Positions 12,954 through 21,242 are shown, counted from the stretch's first letter. The stretch: 64,000 bases of DNA from Geopseudomonas sagittaria (GCF_900115715.1 NZ_FOXM01000001.1:372001-436000), one strand, 5' to 3'. Made by a program: numbers and translations. Notes: generated from the letters alone by a model not told the origin.

Positions 12954-13991
12954 ATGAAACTCAATCCCGCACAACTGGCCAAGCACCTGCAGGGCCCGCT
13001 GGCTCCGCTGTACGTGGTCAGCGGCGACGACCCGCTGCTATGCCAGGAAGCCTGCGACGCCATCCGCGCCGCCTGCCGCGCCCGCGAGTTCAGCGAGCGC
13101 CAGGTCTTCCACGTCGACGCCAGTTTCGACTGGAACCTGCTGCGCGAGGCCGGCGCCAGCCTGTCGCTGTTCGCCGACAAGCGCCTGCTGGAGCTGCGCA
13201 TCCCCGGCGGCAAGCCCGGCGACGACGGCACCCGCGCGCTGCTCGACTACCTGGCGCGCCCGGCCGAGGACACCGTGCTGCTGCTCAGCCTGCCGCGGCT
13301 CGACGGCAAGACGCAGAAGACCAAGTGGGCCAAGGCGCTGATCGACGGCGACAACTGCCAGTTCGTGCAGATCTGGCCTGTGGACGCCGCGCAGCTGCCG
13401 CAGTGGATCCGCCAGCGCCTGGCCCAGGCCGGGCTTTCCGCCAGCGCCGAGGCCGTCGACCTGCTGGTGGCGCGCATCGAGGGCAACCTGCTGGCCGCGG
13501 TGCAGGAAATCGAGAAGCTCAAGCTGCTGGTCGAGGGCAACCAGCTGGATGCGGCCACCGTGCAGGCCAGCGTCGCCGACAGCGCACGCTTCGACCTGTT
13601 CGGCCTGCTCGATGCGGCACTGGCCGGCGATGCCGCACACGCCCTGCGCATGCTCGAGGGCCTGCGCGGCGAAGGCGTGGAAGCGCCGGTGATCCTCTGG
13701 GGCCTGGCTCGCGAGCTGCGCCTGCTCGCCACCCTCGCCCAGCAGCACGCCCAGGGCCAGCCGCTGGAGCGCCTGATCGCCCAGGCCAAACCGCCGATCT
13801 TCGGCAAGCGCCAGGCCCTGGTCGGCCGCGCCGTGCAGCGCCATCCGGCAAGTCGCTGGAACCAGCTGCTGCGCGACGCCCAGTTGATCGACGCCCAGAT
13901 CAAGGGCCAGGCGCCCGGCAATGTGTGGAATGCCCTGGCGCAACTGACCCTGCAGATCGCCGGCACGCGCCTCAATCTGCCCACCGAGTAG
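12954..13991 (+). CDS. holA: DNA polymerase III delta subunit HolA
   Basis: HolA is the delta subunit of the clamp loader; it opens the beta sliding clamp. The 345-residue protein shows the expected N-terminal fold (LYVVSGDDPLLCQEACDAIR), the KLLVEGNQLD region and the C-terminal collar domain (ILWGLARELRLLATLAQ). Length is normal. No convincing Shine-Dalgarno precedes the ATG, because the lptE terminator hairpin occupies that space, so initiation may depend on the hairpin or on a short leader. Confidence 0.95.
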   Translation: MKLNPAQLAKHLQGPLAPLYVVSGDDPLLCQEACDAIRAACRAREFSERQVFHVDASFDWNLLREAGASLSLFADKRLLELRIPGGKPGDDGTRALLDYLARPAEDTVLLLSLPRLDGKTQKTKWAKALIDGDNCQFVQIWPVDAAQLPQWIRQRLAQAGLSASAEAVDLLVARIEGNLLAAVQEIEKLKLLVEGNQLDAATVQASVADSARFDLFGLLDAALAGDAAHALRMLEGLRGEGVEAPVILWGLARELRLLATLAQQHAQGQPLERLIAQAKPPIFGKRQALVGRAVQRHPASRWNQLLRDAQLIDAQIKGQAPGNVWNALAQLTLQIAGTRLNLPTE

Positions 13992-14087
13992 GCCTGCGCG
14001 CCTTTTGCACAACCCGCTGGACATTTTTCGTACAGCCGCCGATGATGCGCGCGCCTGCAGCCCGCAGGCTCCTCGCGAGGAACGGTC

Positions 14088-14264
14088 ATGGCCAAGCAAC
14101 GCAAATCCGGCCCGAACAAGGCCAAATCCCTGGTAGCGCAACCGCTGTTTCGCTGTCGCCAGGAAAAACCCGCCAAAGGCAAGGGCAGCTACCGCCGCGA
14201 AGCCTTCCGGTCCACCGACCGGGAGGCTTCTTCCTTTGCGGGCGCGGAAAAACTCGCCGCCTGA
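14088..14264 (+). CDS. arfA: Alternative ribosome-rescue factor ArfA
   Basis: ArfA rescues ribosomes stalled on mRNAs without a stop codon by recruiting RF2, as a backup to tmRNA. This 58-codon ORF carries the family core PLFRCRQEKPAKGKGSYRR (residues 20-38), matching the PLFR...KGKGSY signature of E. coli ArfA. GAGGA lies 6-8 bases upstream of the ATG at 14088. The 3' part of the gene contains a strong 14-bp hairpin (see the terminator entry), so much of the mRNA should end before the stop codon and the full protein should be made mainly when tmRNA is limiting. This is the known arfA control logic. It is convergent with the gene at 14271. Confidence 0.93.
   Translation: MAKQRKSGPNKAKSLVAQPLFRCRQEKPAKGKGSYRREAFRSTDREASSFAGAEKLAA
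14199..14237 (+). terminator. Terminator-like hairpin inside the arfA coding sequence
   Basis: Arms at 14199-14212 and 14217-14230 pair over 14 bp with one G-U pair and a CACC loop, followed by TTCCTTT. It lies at codons 38-48 of arfA. It should stop transcription or be cut by RNase III, giving a non-stop mRNA that is tagged by tmRNA; this is known for proteobacterial arfA genes and inferred here. Confidence 0.85.
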
Positions 14265-14270
14265 GCCGTC

Positions 14271-14981
14271 TCAGCGCCCCTCCCCGTCATTACCGCCCTC
14301 CTTGTCCTCCTCCTTCCACGGCGCCTGCAGGTAGCGGGTGCGGTTGAAGGTCTCCAGCCACTCCGGGTAGTAGACCACCAGCGCGGTGACCACGGTGCCG
14401 TTGATGAAGGCCTCGGGGAACATGATCAGCCACATGAAGCCGGCGAAGTCGTCGAGCCAGGGCGGCATCTGGTAGATGCCGTCGACCAGCAGCACGCCCA
14501 GACCGGCCAGCAGCACCAGCAAGGCGATCAGCGCGGCCGGGAAGAAACCACTGAAGAAGATGTAGACGAACAGGTTGCGCGGCTGCCGACGCTCGACCCA
14601 GCGCGCGCAGGCCTCGGTGACCAGCACCGGGATGAGGATCAGCAGCACCGCGTTCACCCCCAGCGCCGACCAGTCCTGGCGGCCGAGGACCGCCAGCCCC
14701 AGCTGCGCGGCGAAGGCCGACAGCACCGCCAGCGGCCAGTCGAGCAGCAGGGTTACCGCGGTCATGCCGATGAAGTGGAAGGACAGCCCGGAGGCGAAGT
14801 CGCGGCGCACCAGCCACAGCAGGAACAGCGCCAGCACGGTGCCGAACAGCAGGTGCTGGCGACGGAAGTCGCTGAACAGCTCGACCCAGGGCGCCTGCCA
14901 GAGGGCGGCGAGCAGCAGCGGCAGAAACAGCGCGGAGCCCAGCCACAGGCTGGTCTCGCTGAGCAGGGCCGCAGCGATCAC
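14271..14981 (-). CDS. Multi-pass membrane protein related to energy-coupling-factor transporter permeases (CbiM-like)
   Basis: The 236-residue protein has six or seven hydrophobic segments, a loop with RRDFASGLSFHFIGMTAVTLL, and MPPWLDDFAGFMWLIMFPEAFINGT near the end, a pattern seen in pseudomonad proteins annotated as CbiM-like ECF permeases. A transported substrate cannot be named. It starts with a GTG at 14981 that overlaps the previous stop by 4 bases (GTGA), so its translation is coupled to the upstream gene. The last 20 residues are highly charged (KEEDKEGG). Confidence 0.7.
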   Translation of the reverse strand: MIAAALLSETSLWLGSALFLPLLLAALWQAPWVELFSDFRRQHLLFGTVLALFLLWLVRRDFASGLSFHFIGMTAVTLLLDWPLAVLSAFAAQLGLAVLGRQDWSALGVNAVLLILIPVLVTEACARWVERRQPRNLFVYIFFSGFFPAALIALLVLLAGLGVLLVDGIYQMPPWLDDFAGFMWLIMFPEAFINGTVVTALVVYYPEWLETFNRTRYLQAPWKEEDKEGGNDGEGR

Positions 14982-15445
14982 GGCGCGGCCTGCTCCAGGG
15001 CGGCCCGCAGCGCTGCGGCATCGCCGAACACCCGGCGCTCCTGCAGCATGCCGCGCTCCAGCTGCAGCCAGAGCACACCCTCTTCAGGTGCGGCGTACTG
15101 CGGTACCACCTGCGCCTCGCGATCGAGCAGCACGCGGTAGCGGTAGTCGCGCATCGCCGGAATGGCAAACAGCTGGCCGATCAGGCCGGGCATGCCACTG
15201 ATGTCGGCAACGAACAGCGCCTGGCGCGCTTCCAGATAACCCTCGGCCTGCCCCTCCAGCGCGGCATCCAGCAGCTTGGCGCCCTCCATGCTGCGCGCCA
15301 CCAGCAGGATGCGCAGATCGTCGTCGAGCGTGTAGGGCTGCTCGAACTGGTCGCTCAGCGTCCAGGGCGCCAGGCGCTCGCCCGGCTCGACGGCCTGTAC
15401 GCCTGCCGCCAGCAGGGCCAGGCCCAGCAATATCCAGCGTTTCAT
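14978..15445 (-). CDS. Small exported protein, thioredoxin-fold-like, function unknown
   Basis: The 155-residue precursor begins with a signal peptide ([18 protein letters not shown]) and continues [34 protein letters not shown], which resembles the start of a thioredoxin-like or AhpC/TSA fold but has no CxxC pair. It is probably periplasmic. It overlaps both neighbours by 4 bases (ATGA upstream, GTGA downstream), so it is made together with the GNAT protein and the CbiM-like membrane protein. The link to that transporter suggests an accessory role, but this is only context. Confidence 0.7.
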   Translation of the reverse strand: MKRWILLGLALLAAGVQAVEPGERLAPWTLSDQFEQPYTLDDDLRILLVARSMEGAKLLDAALEGQAEGYLEARQALFVADISGMPGLIGQLFAIPAMRDYRYRVLLDREAQVVPQYAAPEEGVLWLQLERGMLQERRVFGDAAALRAALEQAAP

Positions 15446-15867
15446 CGTATTTGCTCCACAGTGGAAAAGACCCGGATATCCCCGCGCTCGCTCCAGTCAT
15501 CGCGAGCGCGCCAGAACGCCAGCGCCTCGGGGGCGGCGTCGAGGACGAAGACGTGACTCTTGGCGATACCCTGCACTGCCAGGCGCTGCAGCACCGCCGC
15601 GATCAGCGCACTGGCGATGCCGCGCCGCCGATAGCCGCAAGCCACCGCCAGATGCTGCAGGTAGCCGCGCCGGCCATCATGGCCGGCCAGCAGGCAGCCG
15701 ACAATGCGGCCGTCCGTCTCGGCGACCAGGCTGAGGCCGGGGTTGCGCGCCAGATAGGCGCAGAACGGCGCACAGGCGTCCTCGTCGCGCAGCTGGATGC
15801 CCGGGGTCCCGGCCCAGAGCGCATGGAGGGCGGCATGGTCGGCAGGGGTGGCTTCGCGCAGGTGCAT
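15442..15867 (-). CDS. GNAT-family N-acetyltransferase
   Basis: The 141-residue protein has the GNAT acetyl-CoA site: [20 protein letters not shown] (motif A with the R/Q-x-x-G-x-G/A pattern, here RRRGIA) and a C-terminal [20 protein letters not shown] start it at the ATG at 15867, which has GGAG 6-9 bases upstream, instead of seven codons earlier. The substrate is unknown; it resembles RimI-like and small-molecule acetyltransferases equally. It is the first gene of a three-gene overlapping set and is divergent from the DUF1780 gene. Confidence 0.85.
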   Translation of the reverse strand: MHLREATPADHAALHALWAGTPGIQLRDEDACAPFCAYLARNPGLSLVAETDGRIVGCLLAGHDGRRGYLQHLAVACGYRRRGIASALIAAVLQRLAVQGIAKSHVFVLDAAPEALAFWRARDDWSERGDIRVFSTVEQIR

Positions 15868-15967
15868 GGCTACTCCGAGGGTCGGCACGCATCAGTCTAC
15901 ACCGCCGGTACGCATCCCAGAGCGACCGGCACTGCCGAAGAGGAGAGGCGCCGACTACACTTGGGGC

Positions 15968-16597
15968 ATGGACGAGCGCGACTTCCTGCACCATCTGGTG
16001 CGCCAGGCCGAGGCGGCCACCGACTTTCTCTCCAACGGCCGCAAGTGGGAACGCGAGCGCTGGGTCTGTCAGCGCCTGTTGCAGGCGCTGAACATCACCC
16101 ATCGCCAGGAGGACTTCACCAGCCCGGCGCAGCAGCCGCCTGACGTGCTGTACCGCGACGCCAGCTTCGAGGTGTTCTTCGTCATCGACGAGGGCCGCCG
16201 CCTGAACGACGAGTGGCGCGAGGAGCTGGAGCGCCGCCGCGCCGCCCGCAGCCTTGCCCAGTTGCAGCGTCGCGAGCCGAAGCCGCGACGCATACCCTTG
16301 GCCGAAGTGCAGCAGCGCCTTGGCGCGACCCTGCGCAAGAAGGCGCACAACTACAACGAGCGCGGCATCGACCTCGGCGAGCTGGACCTGCTGGCCTACG
16401 TCAGTTTCAAGCGCGAGGTCCCCGACTTCAACAGCACCTTCCCGCCGCCCAGCGAGTACCTGCGCCAGGGCTGGCGCTCGCTGTCGATCGTCGGCCCCAA
16501 CTATGCCCGCGTGCTGTTCGCCCATGCCGACGCGCCGGCCTTCCTGCGTGACAACCAGGCGCGAACCCTGCTGTTCGACGTGGAAATGGGCTTCTGA
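15968..16597 (+). CDS. DUF1780 family protein
   Basis: The 209-residue protein matches the pseudomonad DUF1780 family; it starts MDERDFLHHLVRQAEAA and ends TLLFDVEMGF. It has FEVFFVIDEGRRLNDEWREELERRR in the middle and no signal or membrane segment, so it is cytoplasmic. Its biochemical role is not known to me. A longer reading of the frame from 15797 is open but runs into the divergent GNAT gene. It is followed by DUF3094 and ndh on the same strand, an order familiar from other pseudomonads. Confidence 0.85.
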   Translation: MDERDFLHHLVRQAEAATDFLSNGRKWERERWVCQRLLQALNITHRQEDFTSPAQQPPDVLYRDASFEVFFVIDEGRRLNDEWREELERRRAARSLAQLQRREPKPRRIPLAEVQQRLGATLRKKAHNYNERGIDLGELDLLAYVSFKREVPDFNSTFPPPSEYLRQGWRSLSIVGPNYARVLFAHADAPAFLRDNQARTLLFDVEMGF

Positions 16598-16674
16598 GCG
16601 CCTTGCGCCCCTGCGGCATTGAGCCGCAGGGGGAGCCGAGCATAGAATGGCCCACTCCTTATTCCGAGACTGCC

Positions 16675-16848
16675 ATGTCCAGCCGTCTGAACCCCGAAGA
16701 CCAGCGCCGGGTCGAGCACTACCTCAGCTCCCCGCAGCATCAGGTCAAGCGCCAGCCGTTCCGGCCGTGGCGGCTGATGCTCGCCCTGCTGGCCGTGGTC
16801 ATCGGCCTGGGCCTGCTGAGCCGCCTGCTGAGTTCGCTGGTCACATGA
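16675..16848 (+). CDS. DUF3094 family small membrane protein
   Basis: This 57-residue protein starts MSSRLNPEDQRRVEHYLSS and ends with one transmembrane helix (about residues 34-54, LMLALLAVVIGLGLLSRLL). The basic stretch before the helix suggests the N-terminus stays in the cytoplasm. It lies 60 bases upstream of ndh on the same strand and is regularly found there in Pseudomonas, so a link to the membrane-bound NADH dehydrogenase is possible but unproven. Confidence 0.85.
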   Translation: MSSRLNPEDQRRVEHYLSSPQHQVKRQPFRPWRLMLALLAVVIGLGLLSRLLSSLVT

Positions 16849-16908
16849 TCGCACCCGTACGCCGCCGCCAGTCTCCCCCGGTTTTTCCAAGCCTTGAGAG
16901 ACATCCTC

Positions 16909-18207
16909 ATGACCCACCACATCGTGATTGTCGGCGGCGGCGCCGGCGGGATCGAACTGGCCACCCGCCTGGGCCGCAACCTGGGCAAGCGTGGCCAGGC
17001 ACGCATCACCCTGGTTGACGCCAACCTCACCCACATCTGGAAACCGCTGCTGCACGAGGTGGCCGCCGGCTCGCTGAACTCCTCGGAGGACGAGCTGAAC
17101 TATGTCGCCCAGGCCAAGTGGAACCACTTCAAGTTCCAGCCCGGACGCATGTGCGGCCTCGATCGCGCGCGCAAGACCATCCAGCTGGAGGCCAAGCTCG
17201 ACGCCGCCGGCGTCGAGTTGGTCCCCCCGCGCGAGATCGCCTACGACACCCTGGTGCTGGCCGTCGGCAGCAAGACCAACGACTTCGGCACCCAGGGCGC
17301 CGCCGAGCACTGCCTGTTCCTCGATTCGCGCGACCAGGCCGAGCGCTTCCACAACCTGCTGCTCGACCAGTACCTGTGCGCCCACGCCCATCCGCAGCAG
17401 GAGGGCGCCGGACAGATCAACGTGGCCATCGTCGGTGCCGGCGCCACCGGCGTCGAACTGGCCGCCGAACTGCACCATGCCGCACTGCTGCTGGCGGCCT
17501 ACGGTCTCGACGGCATCCGCCCGGAAAATCTCAACCTGACCCTGATCGAGGCCGGCCCACGGGTGGTCCCCGCCCTGCCCGAGCGCATCAGCCGTCCGGT
17601 ACACAGCACCCTGGAGAAGCTGGGCATCAAGGTCCTGGTCGGCTCGCCGGTCCAGGAGGTCACCGCCGAGGGCCTGCGCACCGCCGACGGCAACTTCATC
17701 CCGGCCAGCCTCAAGGTCTGGGCCGCCGGCATTCGCGCCCCCGACTTCCTGCGCGAGCTGGACGGCCTGGAAACCAACCGGATCAATCAACTGGTGGTAC
17801 TGCCGACCCTGCAGTCGAGCCGCGACGAGCACATCTTCGTGCTCGGCGACTGCGCCGCCTGCCCGATGGGCGACGGCAAGAACGTGCCGCCGCGCGCGCA
17901 GGCCGCCCACCAGCAGGCCTCGCTGCTGGCCAAGTCGCTGGCGCGTCGCCTGGAGGGCAAGCCGCTGCTGGAATATCGCTACCGCGACTATGGTTCGCTG
18001 ATCTCGCTGTCGAGCTTCAGTGCGGTGGGCAACCTGATGGGCAACCTGACCGGCGACGTGATGCTGGAGGGGCGTCTGGCACGCTGGTTCTACGTGTCGC
18101 TCTACCGCCTGCACCAGATGGCGCTGTACGGCACCTTCCGCACCCTGCTGCTGATGCTCAGCGACCGCCTCGGCCGCAGCACCGAGCCGCGCCTGAAGCT
18201 GCACTGA
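16909..18207 (+). CDS. ndh: Type II NADH:quinone oxidoreductase Ndh
   Basis: Ndh is the non-proton-pumping, single-subunit FAD enzyme that passes electrons from NADH to ubiquinone at the inner face of the membrane. The 432-residue protein has the FAD Rossmann motif GGGAGGIELA near residue 8, the NADH-binding motif GAGATGVELAAEL near 175, the second FAD motif FVLGDCAACPMGDGK, and a C-terminal amphipathic anchor ending TLLLMLSDRLGRSTEPRLKLH. I start it at the ATG at 16909 (MTHHIVIVGGG), not at an earlier ATG, because the Rossmann strand follows at once. Confidence 0.96.
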   Translation: MTHHIVIVGGGAGGIELATRLGRNLGKRGQARITLVDANLTHIWKPLLHEVAAGSLNSSEDELNYVAQAKWNHFKFQPGRMCGLDRARKTIQLEAKLDAAGVELVPPREIAYDTLVLAVGSKTNDFGTQGAAEHCLFLDSRDQAERFHNLLLDQYLCAHAHPQQEGAGQINVAIVGAGATGVELAAELHHAALLLAAYGLDGIRPENLNLTLIEAGPRVVPALPERISRPVHSTLEKLGIKVLVGSPVQEVTAEGLRTADGNFIPASLKVWAAGIRAPDFLRELDGLETNRINQLVVLPTLQSSRDEHIFVLGDCAACPMGDGKNVPPRAQAAHQQASLLAKSLARRLEGKPLLEYRYRDYGSLISLSSFSAVGNLMGNLTGDVMLEGRLARWFYVSLYRLHQMALYGTFRTLLLMLSDRLGRSTEPRLKLH

Positions 18208-18217
18208 CGGCAGAGTC

Positions 18218-18264
18218 CCGGCTTGGGTGGATGGCGCCGCTGGCGGCGTAACCACCCAAGCCGG
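18218..18264. repeat. REP-like palindrome after ndh
   Basis: CCGGCTTGGGTGG and CCACCCAAGCCGG form a perfect 13-bp stem around a GC-rich 21-base loop that contains GGCGGCGTAA. It resembles the elements at 34851 and 27002 (same layout with GGGTGG/CCACCC arms) but has no U-run, so it is a palindromic repeat more than a terminator. It may still protect the ndh mRNA end. Confidence 0.6.
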
Positions 18265-18313
18265 CGCAGCGCCAGGAGAGCGACCGCGGCGCGAACACAA
18301 AACGCGGACAAAC

Positions 18314-18352
18314 AAAAAAGCTGGAAGGCCTTGCGGCACTTCCAGCTTTTCA
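18314..18352 (-). terminator. Terminator of the tRNA operon
   Basis: On the minus strand AAAAGCTGGAAG and CTTCCAGCTTTT form a 12-bp stem around an 11-base loop, ending in TTTTTTGTTTG. It lies about 20 bases after the tRNA-Lys 3' end. Confidence 0.85.
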
Positions 18353-18373
18353 GTCCTTCCGAAGAAGGCAAGA

Positions 18374-18448
18374 TGGTGGGTCGTGTGGGATTCGAACCTA
18401 CGACCAATTGGTTAAAAGCCAACTGCTCTACCACTGAGCTAACGACCC
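18374..18448 (-). tRNA. tRNA-Lys (anticodon TTT)
   Basis: The minus strand folds into a complete cloverleaf of 75 bases including encoded CCA: acceptor GGGTCGT/ACGACCC, D-arm AGCTCAG...GAGC, anticodon loop CTTTTAA with TTT at 18414-18416, and T-arm GTAGGTTCGAATCCCAC with minor mismatching. It is the last gene of the three-tRNA operon. Confidence 0.97.
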
Positions 18449-18453
18449 AAAAC

Positions 18454-18530
18454 TGGTCGGGGTAGGGGGATTCGAACTCCCGACATCCTGCTCCCAAAGC
18501 AGGCGCGCTACCGGACTGCGCTATACCCCG
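18454..18530 (-). tRNA. tRNA-Pro (anticodon TGG)
   Basis: A 77-base cloverleaf on the minus strand with encoded CCA: acceptor CGGGGTA/TACCCCG, anticodon loop TTTGGGA with TGG at 18494-18496, and T-loop GTTCGAATC. The C1-G72 acceptor pair followed by A73 is typical of proline tRNA. Confidence 0.97.
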
Positions 18531-18539
18531 TCTGGAAGT

Positions 18540-18615
18540 TGGCTCCGCGACCTGGACTCGAACCAGGGACCCAATGATTAACAGTCATTTGCTCTACCGA
18601 CTGAGCTATCGCGGA
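18540..18615 (-). tRNA. tRNA-Asn (anticodon GTT)
   Basis: A 76-base cloverleaf on the minus strand with encoded CCA: acceptor TCCGCGA/TCGCGGA, anticodon loop CTGTTAA with GTT at 18580-18582, and T-arm CCTGGTTCGAGTCCAGG. It is the first tRNA after the promoter at 18681-18708. Confidence 0.97.
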
Positions 18616-18680
18616 ACGGTAATACTTCCAACCCCTCTACAGGTTTCGGCGTTGCCGATTTCCCGTATCAGTGGCGCGGC

Positions 18681-18708
18681 ATTCTACGCACTTAAAATTG
18701 TCCGTCAA
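18681..18708 (-). promoter_or_regulatory. Sigma-70 promoter of the tRNA operon
   Basis: On the minus strand TTGACG (18703-18708) and TAGAAT (18681-18686) are 16 bp apart. A G+C-rich discriminator (GCCGCGCC) follows, the usual mark of stringent, growth-rate control of stable RNA promoters. An A-tract at 18721-18730 upstream may act as an UP element. Confidence 0.8.
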
Positions 18709-18808
18709 CCCTGCGGCGAGGTTTTTTTTCAGTGCTTGGCATAACCCCCTCCACTTGCTATATGTGCACCACTTCCGAAAGTGCAGGGCGCTGGCCCGCC
18801 AGACCATC

Positions 18809-21178
18809 ATGAGCCATACGCCACCGCCAGATCTCCCCACCCCCACCGCCCTCGCCGGCCGCAGCATCCAGCCACGCTTCGGCCAGCTTGAGCAGGCGTG
18901 CCGCCAGCAGGTGATGAACCACCTCGACCAGCACCTGACGCGCACCTTCGAACAGGTCGACGATGCCCTGTTCAGCCTGGCCGACAGGGCCGCCAACAAT
19001 CACCAGCAGGTGCTGTTCTTCGACGGCATGCGCGAGGTCCGCAAACAGCGCACCGCCATCGTCCGCCATTTCCATCAGCAGCTTTCCAGCGACTTCGCCG
19101 CCTACCTCGCCGGCCGCAGTGCCGCGCGCGCGGCCCCCCCCCCCAGTGCACGCGACCAGCTGTCGCTGGTCGCCCACGAGGAGCACGAGGAAGACCTGCT
19201 GCTGGACAAACTGGTCAAGCGCTGCCACAGCCGCTGTGTGGCGCTGCTGCGCACGCTGGAGCAACGCCTGGCGCAGCTGAGTCCCGCGCCGGAGACGGCC
19301 CTGCAGCAGGAGCTGCCCTTCGGTCCACGCGCCATCGCCGCGGCCTTTCGCCAGGCACTGGCCGGCGAGCCGTTGCCATTGCCGCTGCCGATCCGCCGCA
19401 TCCTCTATGAGCTGTTCGAGCAGCAGGTCATGGGCTCGCTCGACACCCTGTACGACGCACTCAACCAGCAGCTGATCGAGGCGGGCATCCTGCCCAAGCT
19501 CAGCGACACGCCGGCGCGTGCGCACAAGCCGGCAGCACCCGCCAACGCTCCGGGCAGCCCGCGTCCAGCCGTCGCGAGCCGCCAGCGCTCCGGCGGCAGT
19601 TGGCCGGAAGCGACCGGCAGCAGCAGCGAGCAGCTGTTCCATGGCGTCACCCGACTGCTCAGCCGGCGCCACACTGGCACTGGCACTGGCACTGACACTG
19701 GCACTGGCACTGGCACTGGCACTGGCACTGGCACTGGCACTGGCACTGGCACTGGCACTGGCACTGGCGACAGCGTGGGCGAGCACCACGCCCCGGTAAA
19801 CCTCGGCGCTCCGCCCGCCGCGACCGGCACCTACAGCGCCACCGAGCTGATGGCCGCCCTGACCCGCCTGCAGCAGGTCAGCGCCCGCGAGATCACCCAC
19901 CAGCTGCAACAACCGCAGGATGCCGGGCAGATCAAGGCGCGCCTGTACGCCGAACTGGAAGCCGCCTGCACCCTGCCCGAGCGGCCGCAGCTGAGCGACG
20001 AGGATGCGGACATCATCGATCTGGTGGGCATGCTGTTCGCCTTCATCCTCGACGACCCCGCCCTGCCCGATCGCTGCAAGACCGTACTCTCGCACCTGCA
20101 CACGCCCTACCTGAAGCTCGCCCTGCGTGATCGCCGCCTGTTCACCCACGGCGACCACCCGGCGCGCCAACTGCTCGACAGCATGGCCAAGGCCGGCACC
20201 CGCTTCGTCGAGGACAGCGATGCCAGCGGCCTGCTGGCGAAGATGCAGGAAATCGTCGAGCGCATCATTCAGGACTTCAGCGAGGATCGCACGCGCTTCT
20301 CCCATCTGCTCGAGGACTTCGAGGCGCATCTGCGCCGCCTGCAGCGACGCATCGAGCTGCGGGAGCGGCGCACGCTGGACACCGCTCGCGGCCGCGACCG
20401 CCTGCATGTCGCCCGCCAGCGGGCCGCCGCACAGATCCGCCAGGTGCTGCGCGGCCGCGCGCTGCCGCGCCTGATGCAGGAGCTGCTGGAAAACGGCTGG
20501 CGCGACGTGCTGACCCTGATCCATCTGCGCGCGGGCGAGCAGAGCGAGGACTGGCAGAGCGCCTGCCAGGTCGCCGAACAACTGGCCTGGAGCTGCACAC
20601 CGCTGAGCCGCAGCGAGCGCGAACGCATGCAGCGGGCGCGCCTGGCCCTGCTGGAACAGCTGCGCGAAGGGCTGCAGCAGCTGGGCAGCCTGCCCGAAGC
20701 CGACATCCGCGGCCTGCTGCAGGACGTAGTCGCCTGCCAGCACGCCGTACAGGCCCGGCAGCCCGAGCTGGTCGACGGCCTGCAGGCCAGACTGCCGAAG
20801 AACCTGCTGGGCGCCCAGCTGCAGCCCCCGCCGGAAGACGATCGGCCCGCCAGCGCGGTGCCGTCCGAGGCGCTGGAAGCCCAGCTGCAACGACTGCAGG
20901 CCCTGCCGTTCGGCAGCCTGTTCGGCTTCCACGAGGATGGCCAGGTTCGCCGCCTGCGCCTGTCCTGGGTCAGCCCGGCCACCCGCCACTACCTGTTCAT
21001 CGACCCCAGCGGCGAGCACAACCGCACCTGGCCGGCCCCACGCCTGGCGCAGGCGCTGCACGATGGCAGCGTGCAACTGCTCGGCGAGCCGAGCGACACG
21101 CCGCTGATGGAACGCGCCCTGCAGGCGATCTACCGGGTCCTGCAGCGCCTGGAAGAAGACCAGCAAGCCGACGCCTGA
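18809..21178 (+). CDS. DUF1631 family protein with an internal Thr-Gly repeat
   Basis: This 789-residue cytoplasmic protein matches the DUF1631 family found in Pseudomonas and relatives; its function is not established. I start it at the ATG at 18809 (MSHTPPPDLPTP) because the open frame further upstream crosses the tRNA promoter. It is rich in Gln, Leu, Arg and Ala with long helical stretches (for example residues 520-700) and has no membrane segments. Around residues 289-320 there is a low-complexity tract of 16 Thr-Gly/Asp dipeptides coded by a hexanucleotide repeat. It lies alone on the plus strand, convergent with clpB, and the region upstream is shared with the tRNA promoter. Confidence 0.85.
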   Translation: MSHTPPPDLPTPTALAGRSIQPRFGQLEQACRQQVMNHLDQHLTRTFEQVDDALFSLADRAANNHQQVLFFDGMREVRKQRTAIVRHFHQQLSSDFAAYLAGRSAARAAPPPSARDQLSLVAHEEHEEDLLLDKLVKRCHSRCVALLRTLEQRLAQLSPAPETALQQELPFGPRAIAAAFRQALAGEPLPLPLPIRRILYELFEQQVMGSLDTLYDALNQQLIEAGILPKLSDTPARAHKPAAPANAPGSPRPAVASRQRSGGSWPEATGSSSEQLFHGVTRLLSRRHTGTGTGTDTGTGTGTGTGTGTGTGTGTGTGTGDSVGEHHAPVNLGAPPAATGTYSATELMAALTRLQQVSAREITHQLQQPQDAGQIKARLYAELEAACTLPERPQLSDEDADIIDLVGMLFAFILDDPALPDRCKTVLSHLHTPYLKLALRDRRLFTHGDHPARQLLDSMAKAGTRFVEDSDASGLLAKMQEIVERIIQDFSEDRTRFSHLLEDFEAHLRRLQRRIELRERRTLDTARGRDRLHVARQRAAAQIRQVLRGRALPRLMQELLENGWRDVLTLIHLRAGEQSEDWQSACQVAEQLAWSCTPLSRSERERMQRARLALLEQLREGLQQLGSLPEADIRGLLQDVVACQHAVQARQPELVDGLQARLPKNLLGAQLQPPPEDDRPASAVPSEALEAQLQRLQALPFGSLFGFHEDGQVRRLRLSWVSPATRHYLFIDPSGEHNRTWPAPRLAQALHDGSVQLLGEPSDTPLMERALQAIYRVLQRLEEDQQADA
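19673..19768 (+). repeat. Hexanucleotide tandem repeat (ACTGGC) x16 within the DUF1631 gene
   Basis: Sixteen in-frame copies of ACTGGC run without interruption for 96 bases; only the fourth is changed, to ACTGAC. They code for (Thr-Gly)n. Twelve identical units in a row should be prone to slipped-strand length change, but each step adds or removes two residues without a frameshift. Confidence 0.98.
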
Positions 21179-21207
21179 GCCGTCTCCAGCCCCATCGACA
21201 AGAAAAA

Positions 21208-21242
21208 AGAAAGGCACGGCCCTCGCGGCGCCGTGCCCTTTG
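21208..21242 (-). terminator. Terminator of clpB
   Basis: On the minus strand GGGCACGGC and GCCGTGCC pair around a 9-base loop and are followed by TTTCTTTTTTCTT, a good U-run. It serves clpB and may also end the convergent DUF1631 transcript. Confidence 0.8.

Noticed and set aside
19673-19768. Possible CRISPR or phase-variation switch at the hexanucleotide repeat
   Set aside because: Units are contiguous with no spacers, so it is not CRISPR. A six-base step never shifts the frame, so it cannot turn the gene on and off.
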